A stretch of DNA of 64,000 nt from Quillaja saponaria (taxonomy: Eukaryota > Streptophyta > Magnoliopsida > Fabales > Quillajaceae), in the NCBI GenBank assembly GCA_029379385.1, contig CM055615.1, positions 5,580,001-5,644,000 of the forward strand. Direction: 5' to 3'. Under the pieces are notes generated by a model. That model was not told where the DNA came from and did not search any database. It worked only from the letters and a program-made list of their open reading frames with translations. The position numbers were made by a program, and so were the translations under genes. Positions 36,801-45,794 of the stretch are shown piece after piece (the first letter of the stretch is position 1; each line of letters opens with the position of its first letter).

Positions 36801-37136
36801 TAAAACCTTTTCTATCTCACTAAGTACCTGAATGCAATCCACTGCGAAATCACTCACCGAAACACTTCGTAGAAGCGAAACCTCCTGCGGAAAGGAAGTT
36901 ACTTTGGAAACATCAAAATCGATTGGAGCACTAGATGTAGTATATGTCGAACTCTCAACATTAAGAGAGAGTAATAGCAAAGTACCAGACTGAGTCCCAA
37001 CATAGACCAAGGTTTGAGAATTGGATGTGGAAGAAATAGCCAGTGATCGAATTGACGAACTGCTAGAATGGTTGAAGAGGTCGAACTGAGCCAACGGTTC
37101 AAGGACGATTCGACTACTGGGTTCGGGCTTAGCCAT
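20134..37136 (-). CDS. VPS3: VPS3, CORVET tethering subunit (TGFBRAP1-like), 14 exons
   Basis: Coding exons on the minus strand: 37136-35973, 33893-33618, 32033-31837, 31567-31426, 30641-30369, 30248-30176, 29055-29007, 25407-25119, 24891-24836, 23975-23907, 23789-23678, 21835-21746, 21158-20988, 20226-20134. The sum is 3054 nt, 1017 aa, with one open frame and GT-AG at every junction, close to the usual length near 1000 aa. The family is a Vps39/Vam6-type subunit that binds Rab5-type GTPases and tethers endosomes on the way to the vacuole. Seen in order: an N-terminal CNH beta-propeller region (about 20-290), an alpha-solenoid, and a C-terminal zinc finger CDSC...CYKC. An in-frame ATG nine codons upstream (37163) exists; MAKPEPSSR was preferred as matching the family. 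Distinction from the VPS39/VAM6 paralogue rests on the conserved segments recognised. Confidence 0.95.
21292..21305. repeat. Poly-C tract in VPS3 intron 12
   Basis: About fourteen consecutive C residues, followed by CT-rich and A-rich tracts. Lengths of such tracts are prone to slippage and sequencing error. Confidence 0.9.
21836..23677 (-). other. VPS3 intron 11
   Basis: 1842-bp GT-AG intron. Apart from the tRNA-like candidate near 23300-23450, it is unassigned AT-rich sequence; small open frames in it have no family resemblance. Confidence 0.85.
23300..23450 (-). mobile_element. tRNA-derived SINE candidate in VPS3 intron 11
   Basis: On the minus strand, TAGCTCAATTGG fits a Pol III A box, and about 40 bases on, GAGTTCCAACTC fits a B box. 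Spacing and order match a tRNA-derived SINE head. The 3' end and target-site duplications were not found, so limits are approximate. It is not a functional tRNA, since no full cloverleaf is evident. Confidence 0.4.
25119..30248 (-). CDS. VPS3: VPS3 exons 6-8
   Basis: Exons 30248-30176 (IADVDQVLAVQVLTSEKRAN), 29055-29007 (KVIAAIDKKKVEILL) and 25407-25119 (YLQWLIEDQDLSDSQFHTLY onward) encode residues 685-821. The two short exons are set by phase 1 and phase 2 junctions and by the continuous protein. Between exons 7 and 8 lies the transposon-filled 3.6-kb intron 7. Confidence 0.9.
26399..26923. mobile_element. 525-bp TIR element nested in the LINE
   Basis: The ends are inverted: ACAGTGTTATTAAAGGC at the left and the reverse of TAGTGTTATAAAAGG at the right. 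Imperfect 9-base flanks, TAGTCACTA (26390-26398) and GACTCACTA (26924-26932), look like a target-site duplication. The interior is rich in GCGCCTAGG/CCTAGGCGC motifs and noncoding. The TSD size suggests a non-autonomous Mutator-like element; that class is an inference. Confidence 0.6.
28035..28172. repeat. 71-bp tandem duplication inside the intron-7 LINE
   Basis: Two copies starting TATTCCTTGAACTATTTCAT at 28035 and 28106 with few differences, within the endonuclease region of the LINE. Confidence 0.85.
28326..28507 (+). mobile_element. Au SINE with 16-bp target-site duplication
   Basis: The sequence matches the angiosperm Au SINE: GGGCGAGCCTTGGCGCAACG at the head (A box), GGTCACGGGTTCGAGG (B box), AACAGCCTCTTAGCAGAAAT, and GTGCACCGAGTAAGCCC before a short T tail. 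Perfect 16-base direct repeats ATTCAGTAGTAATCCT flank it at 28310-28325 and 28508-28523. It sits in VPS3 intron 7, antisense to the gene, nested in the LINE. It is noncoding and transcribed by Pol III when active. Confidence 0.93.
29055..30176 (-). other. VPS3 intron 6 outside the LTR-like element
   Basis: GT-AG intron. Apart from 29197-29583 it holds an AT dinucleotide run near 29893-29911 and unassigned sequence. Confidence 0.8.
29197..29583. mobile_element. 387-bp solo-LTR-like element with long inverted ends, VPS3 intron 6
   Basis: It starts TGATGG and ends CCATCA. The outer 60 or so bases at each end are imperfect inverted copies of each other (GAAATTAGGATTTATAATTT against its counterpart). 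Flanking 5-mers GTATG and ATATG match at four of five positions. The middle has AGAGTCTATATAATGATC, a TATA-box-like phrase. It could be a solo LTR or TRIM, or a TIR element; both readings are kept. Confidence 0.6.
30369..33893 (-). CDS. VPS3: VPS3 exons 2-5, central solenoid
   Basis: Exons 33893-33618, 32033-31837, 31567-31426 and 30641-30369 encode residues 389-684. Recognisable segments are VVFYQKLPSEEQIKDLLRKK, VPRNRYWGLHPPPAPLEDVI, YLEVCRERELLSSVREGVDT and GHLRTLAFLYASKKMSSKAL. Phases run 0, 2, 0, 0. The region is helical-repeat-like, as in the Vps39 family; the Vps39 domain 1 is expected here. Confidence 0.92.
30774..31053. repeat. About 145-bp tandem duplication in VPS3 intron 4
   Basis: The phrase GACTAATGCTAAGTCAGTCT occurs at 30835 and 30980, with flanking similarity on both sides (TTAATTCTTCTC against TTAATTCTCCTC, and TTTATTTTGAATTTG in both). 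The period is 145. The copies are diverged. Confidence 0.8.
32034..33617 (-). other. VPS3 intron 2
   Basis: 1584-bp GT-AG intron, AT-rich, no recognisable gene or element. Confidence 0.85.
33894..35972 (-). other. VPS3 intron 1
   Basis: 2079-bp GT-AG intron. It contains a plus-strand L1 fragment at 34700-34930; the remainder shows nothing recognisable. Confidence 0.85.
34700..34930 (+). pseudogene. L1 LINE zf-RVT fragment in VPS3 intron 1
   Basis: A plus-strand frame reads HKLTWKSKAPYRAKACVWAV, then LLHVRRSSKALSPDVCVMCC, which resembles the zinc-binding domain after the RT in plant L1 LINEs (WKSKAPPRVKAFGW type). A stop follows soon after. It is a short 3' fragment, antisense to VPS3, and does not belong to the RTE family of intron 7. 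Confidence 0.72.
35973..37136 (-). CDS. VPS3: VPS3 exon 1, CNH domain
   Basis: Residues 1-388. It begins MAKPEPSSRIVLEPLAQFDL and continues with beta-propeller-like strands (LVYVGTQSGTLLLLSL, VLLLSDGSLFLIDSSLL, WLDDSIIVGTVNGYSLISCV), typical of a citron-homology domain. It ends VAVATATK at AAG|GTATAT (donor at 35972-35971), phase 0. Confidence 0.95.
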
Positions 37137-37600
37137 AATTACAAAAAGGGTTTTGTTTCTCACAACAAATGCGCAACCATAGCAAGCAGCTATAATACTT
37201 ACTGAGATTGAAGGCTGTTTCTAAAACTAAACCCTCGAAGCTCTCTTTCAAATTATGAAGGTACCCAGTTTGGGCAGAGTATCTATGGGAACTTGAAAAT
37301 TTCTATAACATCAACAAGAAAATTCTCTGACTTCTAGTCAAAAACATAGCATACCTTTGAAGACATCATTCATGCTTGGTTCCTTAACCATGCCAAAACC
37401 CACAACTCAATTTTGCCTTCTGGTTAGTGGTTGCTTTCTTCTCTTTCTCCGATTTTTGTCTGACTACGGGGTTAGTCAGTGACAAAATGTGTGGGTTATT
37501 ATTTGGGTTGAGATAGGTGGGCTAAGCTGCAATTCGGATGAAGGTTCATTTTTAATAAAATTTTTCTGATTTGACGCATGCTACGATTCAAAATATTTTG
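37137..37600 (-). promoter_or_regulatory. VPS3 upstream region and 5' UTR
   Basis: This is the interval between the VPS3 start and the repeat-rich DNA beyond 37600. No clear TATA box was picked out. A second in-frame ATG at 37163 precedes the chosen start by nine codons. Confidence 0.45.
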
Positions 37601-38470
37601 GGTTATAGGCCGGTTGTACGGCTAAATTACACTGTTGTGCCTATAGTTTACATAGGATTTCAATTTGATTCCAACATTTCAAAACATATTAATCGAACCT
37701 TTATAATTTCAAAATCAGGTCAGTTAAGTCATTACAGTCACATCTTGTCTAATGATAGGGCTAGAAACAAGCCGAATATCTCAACACTCAAGCTCAAGCT
37801 CCGGCTAAAAAGCTTATACTCAAGTTCAAACTTGAACTCAATCTCGAGCATGATTTTGATCTCGAGTTCAACTCAAACTTAAAACTCAGGTATTCGAAAA
37901 TTAAAAATGCTATATAAATAAATTTTATAAGATAACACTAAATTTTAGAATAAGTAAATAACAAATTTGTATGTTTATTTGATAAATAAAATTATTTATT
38001 TAATAATTAATATATTAAAAAATATATTATTATTCTAACTACTCATGGAGTATAGAGCTAACTACTTGAGCTGAATTAGAGTAGAGACTCAAACTGTTTA
38101 GCTCATTTCTAGTCCTAGCTAACAGCCTCCTATGTGGGAAAACAAAAGCTCACGTGTTATCTGCTTACTCAAATAATTTTATTTTATTTTTTTACTATTA
38201 AGAAAAGATAAAAACAAATAAATATTTCGAACAATATTTTTTATTCTACTTTTTTTCTTCTTCATCAACTTTAACCTTTTCCTCTTCCATGCATATTTTG
38301 CAAGACAACACCACCACCATTGTAAAATAAACCTCACCTTCACAACCACCCACTCCTGCCTAACCTCTAAGCCTTTTCCTCTTCCATGCATATTTGCAAG
38401 ACAACACCACCACCATTGTAAAATTAACCTCACCTTCACAACCACCCACTCCTACCCAACCTCTAAGTCT
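37600..38470 (-). repeat. Dispersed repeat family Y, minus copy
   Basis: The reverse complement of 37610-37760 (GATTTTGAAATTATAAAGG, then CCTATGTAAACTATAGGC) and of 38180-38460 (TTTTACAATGGTGGTGGTG, GAAGAGGAAAAGG) resembles 42660-42800 and 42380-42550 in the same order. A GAGCTCGAACTC-like low-complexity stretch lies at 37770-37890. There is no coding capacity. Confidence 0.6.
38275..38467. repeat. 97-bp tandem duplication in repeat Y
   Basis: Two copies start CCTTTTCCTCTTCCATGCAT at 38275 and 38372. Differences are few (one indel, a few substitutions). The plus-copy of repeat Y at 42.4 kb has a single unit. Confidence 0.9.
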
Positions 38471-40995
38471 CCACAAGAGTTCTTGGAATGTATTCACCTA
38501 ACAAATAAATTTTTTTGCCCAACAATTTGGATTTGAAAGAGCAAATAAAGTAATCATCTTTCAAACTATTATAGTGATCAAACAAACCAATCCCATTTGA
38601 TAAGTAGAAACTAATAGTTTCATTTAATTGCCCAAAAGCCACGTCAATGTCCACACCCAATGAACAAGGAATCATCATTTAAAATCACCAACAAAAATAT
38701 GAAAAAATAGATAATTTAATTGCACACCAAAGTTAATGGATTTAATAAGTTCTTAGCCACTAAACTGTAATGTAGATATTTAAATCTAAATTTGACCAGT
38801 TGAGGTGTTCTCCACTTGACAAACTAACCTACAAAATGTGGAGAGAGTGATCATGTGGACATGAGAAAACTTTGATGATTAAGCTAGTATAATCATAGTA
38901 AATAAGTTAAAAAGCTAAAAAAGAGTGAAGGTGTGAGAGAACAACCGGATCTACCATTGGGATTTCAGCCTATTTATATAAAATAACATGGCCAATAGGA
39001 TTATGCCACGTGCATTAATCAAATAATTATGAAGACAGTTATAGTTATAATATGACATGATGATGTTCGGTATAATATTAATAAAATAATTATAATGGCA
39101 TTTATAATTCTGATTAGACCACTATAACTTGTCATGCCACGTGTGATAATATAATTGGATTTGTACAATCCAATGTAATCATTAGTTCCCCCATAAACAA
39201 GTTTAAAGAGCATAGGGAGTTGACTTAGATGTTGAAAAAAAACCCATTTAGAATGGGTGCTTTAAAATAAATTAACCATATAGTTGGAAGTGTTTACCAT
39301 TTGAGCGGTGTAATTATTGAACTAAACACGTTTTTGTGTATTTTACTCCTACCAATGATGTGATGTGATGTTGTCTTAGATAGTTTTACCATTGTTATCA
39401 TATTATTATTATTTTTCGATGTTTGTATTATCACCTAATGCTTTTGATAATATGCTGACATATTATACACCCCTATTTTCCCTAAACATGCACACCTTAC
39501 AACTACTATTCTCCACCTTATTACTATCACATTTTTTTAATGCAAGCTGGTACATAGAATACCTTGCTTTAAGCATTCCAGGTGAGAACCCGAGATTCTT
39601 ACTGACTTGCTTGTTTAGAGTATTCTGGGTGAAGACCCAAGATTGTTAACGTGGCACTGGCTTCCTAGCCATTTACATTATTAACTTTCTATTCAGTTGC
39701 ATTATTGGTGTCCTAGCCAGTTTCATTGTTAGAATCTTAGCTAGTTTATTTGTACTGGCATCACCTTTCTAGCTTGTCCTACTCACCCCAAGTGTGACTA
39801 TTTTGGCATTTTAGCTGGGCTTTCTAGTCTGTCATCTCTTCGGGATCAGATTATTGTACTTGAAACTTTATAGTCATGAGGGATGGACATATTTGATGTT
39901 GTGCTTTCCCAAGGATTTTCATTTGTGTATTAGCTTATGGAGCTAATTGTTAGTGTTAATAACTGTTGGGCAGTAGCCTCTTTCGTGTTAAAGGCAACGA
40001 GCTCTTTAGATTTAGCAACTTTACTTTTTCTTGCTATAATTTTTGTAAGTACGGGTGAAAAGTTGAGCTCAACAGATCATTCGTTAAATTCGCATAATGT
40101 TAAATCTTTAATGCAGCTTGCTGAAAAAGAATAATGAATAATATTTTTAAAATTCTTGGTTTACCCTTCATAAATTGTTGTCAAGTTAAGTTGATGATTT
40201 GAACTTGAGGTGTATGTAGCTTTTAATGTTAAGGGGATATTTTTTCCTCTTGCAATCGATTTTTGACCTTAGTGTGCTTTGTTTTTCTATGTAAAGTTGT
40301 TTACTAAATAACTTGAAAAGTATCAAGTACTAAAGAATAAGCATATAACTTGGTTGTTAGTTGACTTGAGTTTGAGAATAATAAGTATTATAAAAGTTAT
40401 TTCTATTAACCAGAGTTGAGGCCATAAATTCATGCAAAAAATCTTAACGATAAGATACTCAAGCATGTCATGAGGTAACATAATTTTCATGGAAAAATAA
40501 TTTTGACCAGTGAGTAGCAAAATCATGGACTAAAGCATACACCAAACAACCCTCAAAACACTAATCATAAATATGTAAATATTTGTTCGATAAAGATAAT
40601 CATTCATGAGGGCTGATTGTAAGGCTATAAATTTACATTATAAAGGTGTACCAACCAGGTATATTAACTAATCATTGTGAGAACTAAGAAACCAATACCC
40701 AACAATAGATGATGAAACATGCATGTCATGATATTTATTGAACATATTTAGTAAATATGCATAATTATATGTTGTATGCATCCACAAACATACAAAAAGT
40801 CTGTACATAGTAAGCATGCCACGTTCAACTCACTATTTTCTTATTTCGTACGCATTTATTCAAAGTTATTCTGCTTCAAATACAAGTATATAATTATTGT
40901 CCAAATAACAATGCATAAGTATTCCTTTAGTAGTATGTTTGCATACACTTTGCTAATATGGTTTTCATAAACATGTAATCAAGTGTTCAAGCGAG
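38471..40995. other. Intergenic AT-rich sequence
   Basis: Apart from repeat Z copy 1, nothing recognisable was seen. Open frames near 39392-39649 and 39937-40134 are short and lack family resemblance. Confidence 0.6.
38960..39190 (+). repeat. Repeat Z, copy 1
   Basis: This AT-rich segment is similar, in the same orientation, to 42018-42242. Shared phrases are CCAATAGGATT, ATAATATTAATAA and ATGCCACGTGT followed by GATTGGATTT. No terminal features were identified. Confidence 0.65.
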
Positions 40996-41300
40996 ACAAT
41001 TAGGAAATTATATAAATATATAAAAATCTAAGGATATATTTTACAAAACCACATAATTACTAGGCAATTATGAGATAATAGAAAAAGTATAAGTCATATT
41101 TGTAAAGCACAAAAATTATTTAGGCCATTTATATAAAAATATGAAATCCATGACCCTATATGCAATTTTTCATAATTATTTAGGCAATTTATATGAGAAT
41201 ATAAAAACTTGGGACCATGTACAATTCTCCAAAAGCATTTAGACAATTAATATAAAATTATAAATATTTGTTGGGTCATATTTGTAAATATATAAAAGAT
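40996..41300. repeat. Degenerate 60-bp tandem repeat, about 5 units
   Basis: Units begin with variants of ATTATTTAGGCAATTTATAT near 40997, 41056, 41115, 41173 and 41234. Similarity between units is modest, so this is an old array. Confidence 0.6.
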
Positions 41301-42017
41301 TCAGGTCATCTAAATTAATACATAATATATTGGGCTAATAGAAAAAATATATAATGTTTTGGATACCTTATGCAGATTATGAAAATATATGGACCATAAA
41401 TTAATTTTGCAAACATGTTAGGTCTGGGGTGGATAGCTGGATTTTTGCCAAGTTTGGCAGATATAGGCTGGTTTGCTTGGTACGGGTTAAATTGATTTGT
41501 TGATTTGGGCCAAGTTGAGTGGCTTTGAGCTAAGTCGAGGGGGTCAGTCAAGTCAAGCCAAGTTTTATTGATTGGATCAAACTGTCAAAAGGCAGGACAC
41601 CTCCACCACTTCAACAGGAGTGTGGATGTGGATTAATTAATGCTCTAATGGCGATGCATTTAACGGATTCCTGACCATAACTCTTCAGTCAGTGCTGCTT
41701 GAGGCCTTGGATTGTGTCTTGGTCACCAAAAAGTGAACAAAAAATTAAGGATAAAGTCCCCATGTCATAGGAAGATTGTGGAAGGAATGGCCATTAGTCT
41801 TGATTGCGTGTGGTGGGGAGTTTGAGCTCCACTTAAGGTAGGTTTTGGCTATATTGGTGGTGGAAAGGTCCTCGATGTTGTAATAGGATCAGACTAGCTG
41901 GTACAATACTGGAATTAGTGTGAAAATTGAAGAACTAATATGCCACTTTTTGGAGTTATTAGATCAATTTCGGTGTAGGGATCAGGAAAACCCAAATAAT
42001 ATAGGTTTCTCGTAGAC
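41301..42017. other. Intergenic, unassigned
   Basis: No gene seen. A stretch near 41440-41580 has repeated GGGTTAA/GGGCCAAGTTGAG-like motifs. Confidence 0.55.
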
Positions 42018-42242
42018 ATCGTTCATTTATATAGAATATTGTAGCCAATAGGATTGTGTCATATGTTATAGCATTAATGAGATAATTATAGAGACAAATA
42101 CAGTTATATGGAACATGATGATGTATGTTATAATATTAATAAGATAATTATGGTGGTAGTTATAATTTAAATTAGATTGTTATACATTGATTATGCCACG
42201 TGTAATAATATGATTGGATTTCTAGAATTTGGTATTATCATA
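42018..42242 (+). repeat. Repeat Z, copy 2
   Basis: Direct-orientation relative of 38960-39190, with ATGCCACGTGTAATAATATG followed by GATTGGATTT at its right end. Confidence 0.65.
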
Positions 42243-42379
42243 GCTGTTGTACTAATTGTGCTATATCAAGTGCAAGACATGACACTTTGAGATTTTCAAT
42301 AGCAAGATTCTGATTGCATATTTCAAAAAATTTGTGGATCTACACTTCATAGTTTCAGGTGCAAATACAAAAATCTTTA

Positions 42380-42800
42380 CCAAATCTATTAGTTACGAAG
42401 GTCGGGCTATGGTAGGTGGTTATGTATGTGGTTATTTAGGTTAATTTTACCATGGTTGTGGTGGTGATTTATTTCAGAAGGTTCATGAAAGAGGAAAAGT
42501 TGAAGAGGATGAAGAATGAAAAAGTAAAAATAAAATTATTAATAATTATTTATTTTTCATAATTTTTAAAAATAAATTTTTTTTTTCATTTAAGTTAGCA
42601 AGTGACATATTAACTTTTCTTTGTCCAAAATGATTGTTAGCTACGACATCATCTATCATGTTAATTTAGATGAATTGTGATAGTAAGGATTTAAATGGCC
42701 TAATTTTGAAATTTTAAGAAACCGATTGTAGTGTTTTAAAATATAAGGACCATATTAAAATTCTATATAACTATAAGAATCAATGGTGTTATATAGCCTC
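42380..42800 (+). repeat. Dispersed repeat family Y, plus copy
   Basis: Same order of blocks as the reverse complement of 38460-37610: TTTTACCATGGTTGTGGTGG, GAAAGAGGAAAAG, then GGCCTAATTTTGAAATTTT and AAAATTCTATATAACTATA. Divergent and noncoding. Confidence 0.6.
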
Positions 42801-42889
42801 TCTTTTTTAATTATTTTCATTTGGTATATAATACAATTTTTTTTGGAACTCACCAGAGTTTACTCTGCTAGTTACAAACTTAGGTAAAG

Positions 42890-45794
42890 GAGAAAAGTTA
42901 CGATAGGTTGATAGCAAGCATAAAACCAGACAAACCCTATGAGATGAATTCTACTGAATATTCGTTGGATGTAAACCTCTTAGCGACGCGCTATATTGGA
43001 CCCCATTTATAGTGAAAAATGAGCAAGGGTTGAGCTATCACATCCTTAATGGCATGCCACATCAGTGCCTGGGTATGGTACAAAATAAGCAAAGGTTCTT
43101 GTATCTAGGCGAGAGTGGGTAAAGGAGCTAGTTCAAGAGAAGATTTTGCTTAACTACACTGGTATAGGGACTCTTACTGGTAAATTGAGAGAGTTAGTAG
43201 ATAACATGACTAGAAAAGTGGTCGATATAGCTTGCTTGCATAAAACTAAGTGGGCAAAAGAAAAGGTTAGAAAGATAGAGAGAACGGGGTGTAAGATGTG
43301 GTATACTAGTACGAATAGAAATAGAAGCGAAATTGTGATTAGTATAGATGGAAATTTTGAAGACAAAGATTTTGAAATTAAGAGGAAATGCGATAAAATA
43401 ATTTTAACGAAACTAATGATAGGCGAGGAGAATATAATGTCATTAGTACTTATATCCTGTAAATAGGACTTGATGAACCAAGATTTAGATGAGATAGTTC
43501 AAAGAGTACTAATAGGAGAGTAAATTTTTATTGTAAAGGATTTGAACGGCTATGTAGGAAGAATTAATGAGGGTTTGAGAGAGTACATGAGGGTTATGGT
43601 TATGGAGATAGGAATGAGGATAAAGAGTTTATTTTGGATTTTGCTGTTGCATATGACTTGATTATAGCTGACACTTTATTTAAGAAAAGATAATCGCAAT
43701 TAGTCACCTTTAGTAGCGGGCTTAATAAGATCCAAATAGATTTTGTACTAACTAGGAAGGTTGGTAGAGTGTCATGTACGAATTTTTAAAGTTATACCTA
43801 GCGAGTGTTTAGTGACTCAAAACATATTTTTGGTTGTAGATGTTTATGTTAAGTGTTGGAAGAAAAAGCAAAGGTGTAATAGGAGTAGTAAGATTAGATA
43901 GTGAAATTTGAGTAGAGAAAAAAAGGCCATTTTTAAAGAAAAGATGTTACATGGCGAGTCGTGGATTGTGGAAGGCAAGACTAGAGAGGTGTTAGGAGAA
44001 AGTAGAAGACATAGACCACCAACTAAGGAGAAATAATGGTGGAATGAAAAAGTTTAACAAACTATTAAAAAAAAAGAAAAAAAAAGGAGTATTATGGGGA
44101 TAATTACGATCACTTTAGGCAAGCTACAAAAGATACTAGGGTTAGAAAAGCTAGAGGTAAGAAAAGTTAAGAACAAAGGATGGAGAGAATGATATTTATA
44201 CGCTTGCCAAACAATTAGAGATTTGACTCATATTAAGTGCATTAAGGATGAGGAAGAAAGGGTTTTAGTTAAGATAAGATCAAGGATATATGATAAACTT
44301 ATTTCGATACATTATTTAATAGAGATTGTTATTGTTGGAGAACTAGATGACGCATTCGATGATATGAACTGGTAGATTTATTTGTCAAATAACAACACAA
44401 TAGGTTAATGAAGCTATTCAAAATATGAAAAGTGGTCAGAAAGTTGGACCGAATGGAAACCCTATAGAAGTTTCGAAATGCCTAGGAAATGTTGTAGTAA
44501 CTTAGGTCACAAATCATTTTAACAAGAGTTTAGTATCAAGAAAATGCTCGATGAAGGGAGGAAGAGTACGTTGATTCTTCTTTATAAGAATAAATGGAAT
44601 ATACAAAGTCGTACAAAATATCGAGGGATAAAATTTATAAGTCATACAATGAAGTTGTGGGAAATGGTGATTAAGCACAGGCATAAGAATGAGACTTTAG
44701 TTTTTGAGAATTAATTTAAATTTATGCCTGGAAAATCTAAAATAGAATATATTTTCTTACCTAGGAGATTAATTAAGATATTTAGAGAAAATAAAAAGGA
44801 TTTTCATATGGCTTTTATTGATATAGAAAAAAGCATATGTTAGGGCACCATGACAAGTTTTGTGGTGGGTTCTTGAGAATAAGAAAGTATTAACTAAATA
44901 TGTAGAAGTTATTAAAGATATGTATAAGAGTGTAATGATTAGAGTGCGAACCATAGATGATATGAATGAAAAGTTCCCAATCATAAAAGGTCTTCACTAA
45001 GAATCATCCTTAAGCCCTTACCTCTTTGCTTTAGTCATGAACGAATTTATCTATAATATTCAGGATGGGGCTTCATGGTGTATATTGTTTGCCAATGCCA
45101 TCATGTTAGTAGAAGAAACTAGAGATGGTCTAAATTCTGAGATATAAATATGAAGGAATGTGTTAGAATGTAAAGGTTATAAGTTGAGTCAGATGAAAAC
45201 TAAGTATATAGAGTGCGATTTTAGTCAAACTATATAAGGCTTTACTGAAATTAAGGCATGGTGAATGAAGTGGCAAAGTGCAGTGGGGGATTTTATTTGA
45301 TCTTTAAATCTCGAATAGGTTGAAAGGAAAATTTTTATAAGACAACATTGAGATCGACTATATTGTATGGTTCCGAATGTTTGGTAGTTAAGAAATAACA
45401 CTTGCATAAGATGGGAGTGGCTGAAATGTGAATATTGAGATGAATGATCAAACTTACAAAAAAGGATAGACTATGAAATAAAGAGATTCATAGGAAGGTT
45501 GAGGTAGCATTCATTGAAGACAAAATGAGGGAGAACCGCTTATGCTAGTTTGGACATGTCTAACATAGGCCAGTGGACGCTGTAGTTAGAAAATGTGACT
45601 TTGAGCATGTGATAGGTGTTAGACGAGGTAGAAGGAGATCAAAAATTACATAGAGGCAAGAATTAAGAATGATGATTGCTCTAGGCATTACTAAAAATGA
45701 TGCCTTAGATCAATGCGAATAGCGAAAAATAATTCATACAATCAATCTCAACTAGTTTAGAATTTAAGATTAGTTGAGTTGAGTTGAGTTGGGT
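42890..45794 (+). pseudogene. RTE-clade LINE, near full span but decayed
   Basis: The endonuclease starts in the frame 43146-43466 (TGIGTLTGKLRELVDNMTRK), and EN continues in other frames (DLIIADTLFKKR, QIDFVLTRKVG). RT blocks follow: KVGPNGNPIEVSKCLG near 44450, YRGIKFISHTMKLWE near 44620, MAFIDIEKSI near 44808, then YLFALVMNEFIYNIQD near 45020. The motif usually read CMLFADD is CILFANA here (45086-45106), so both catalytic Asp are lost. The tail near 45771-45794 is a run of GTTGA/TTGAG units, as in RTE 3' ends. Many stops and shifts rule out activity. The left limit is approximate. Confidence 0.82.

Noticed and set aside
41056..41300. CRISPR-like regular spacing.
   Set aside because: Units are adjacent and diverged with no unique spacers, and the genome is a plant; it is a degenerate tandem repeat.
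43146..43466. Independent 106-aa gene.
   Set aside because: It is the N-terminal endonuclease part of the decayed RTE LINE.
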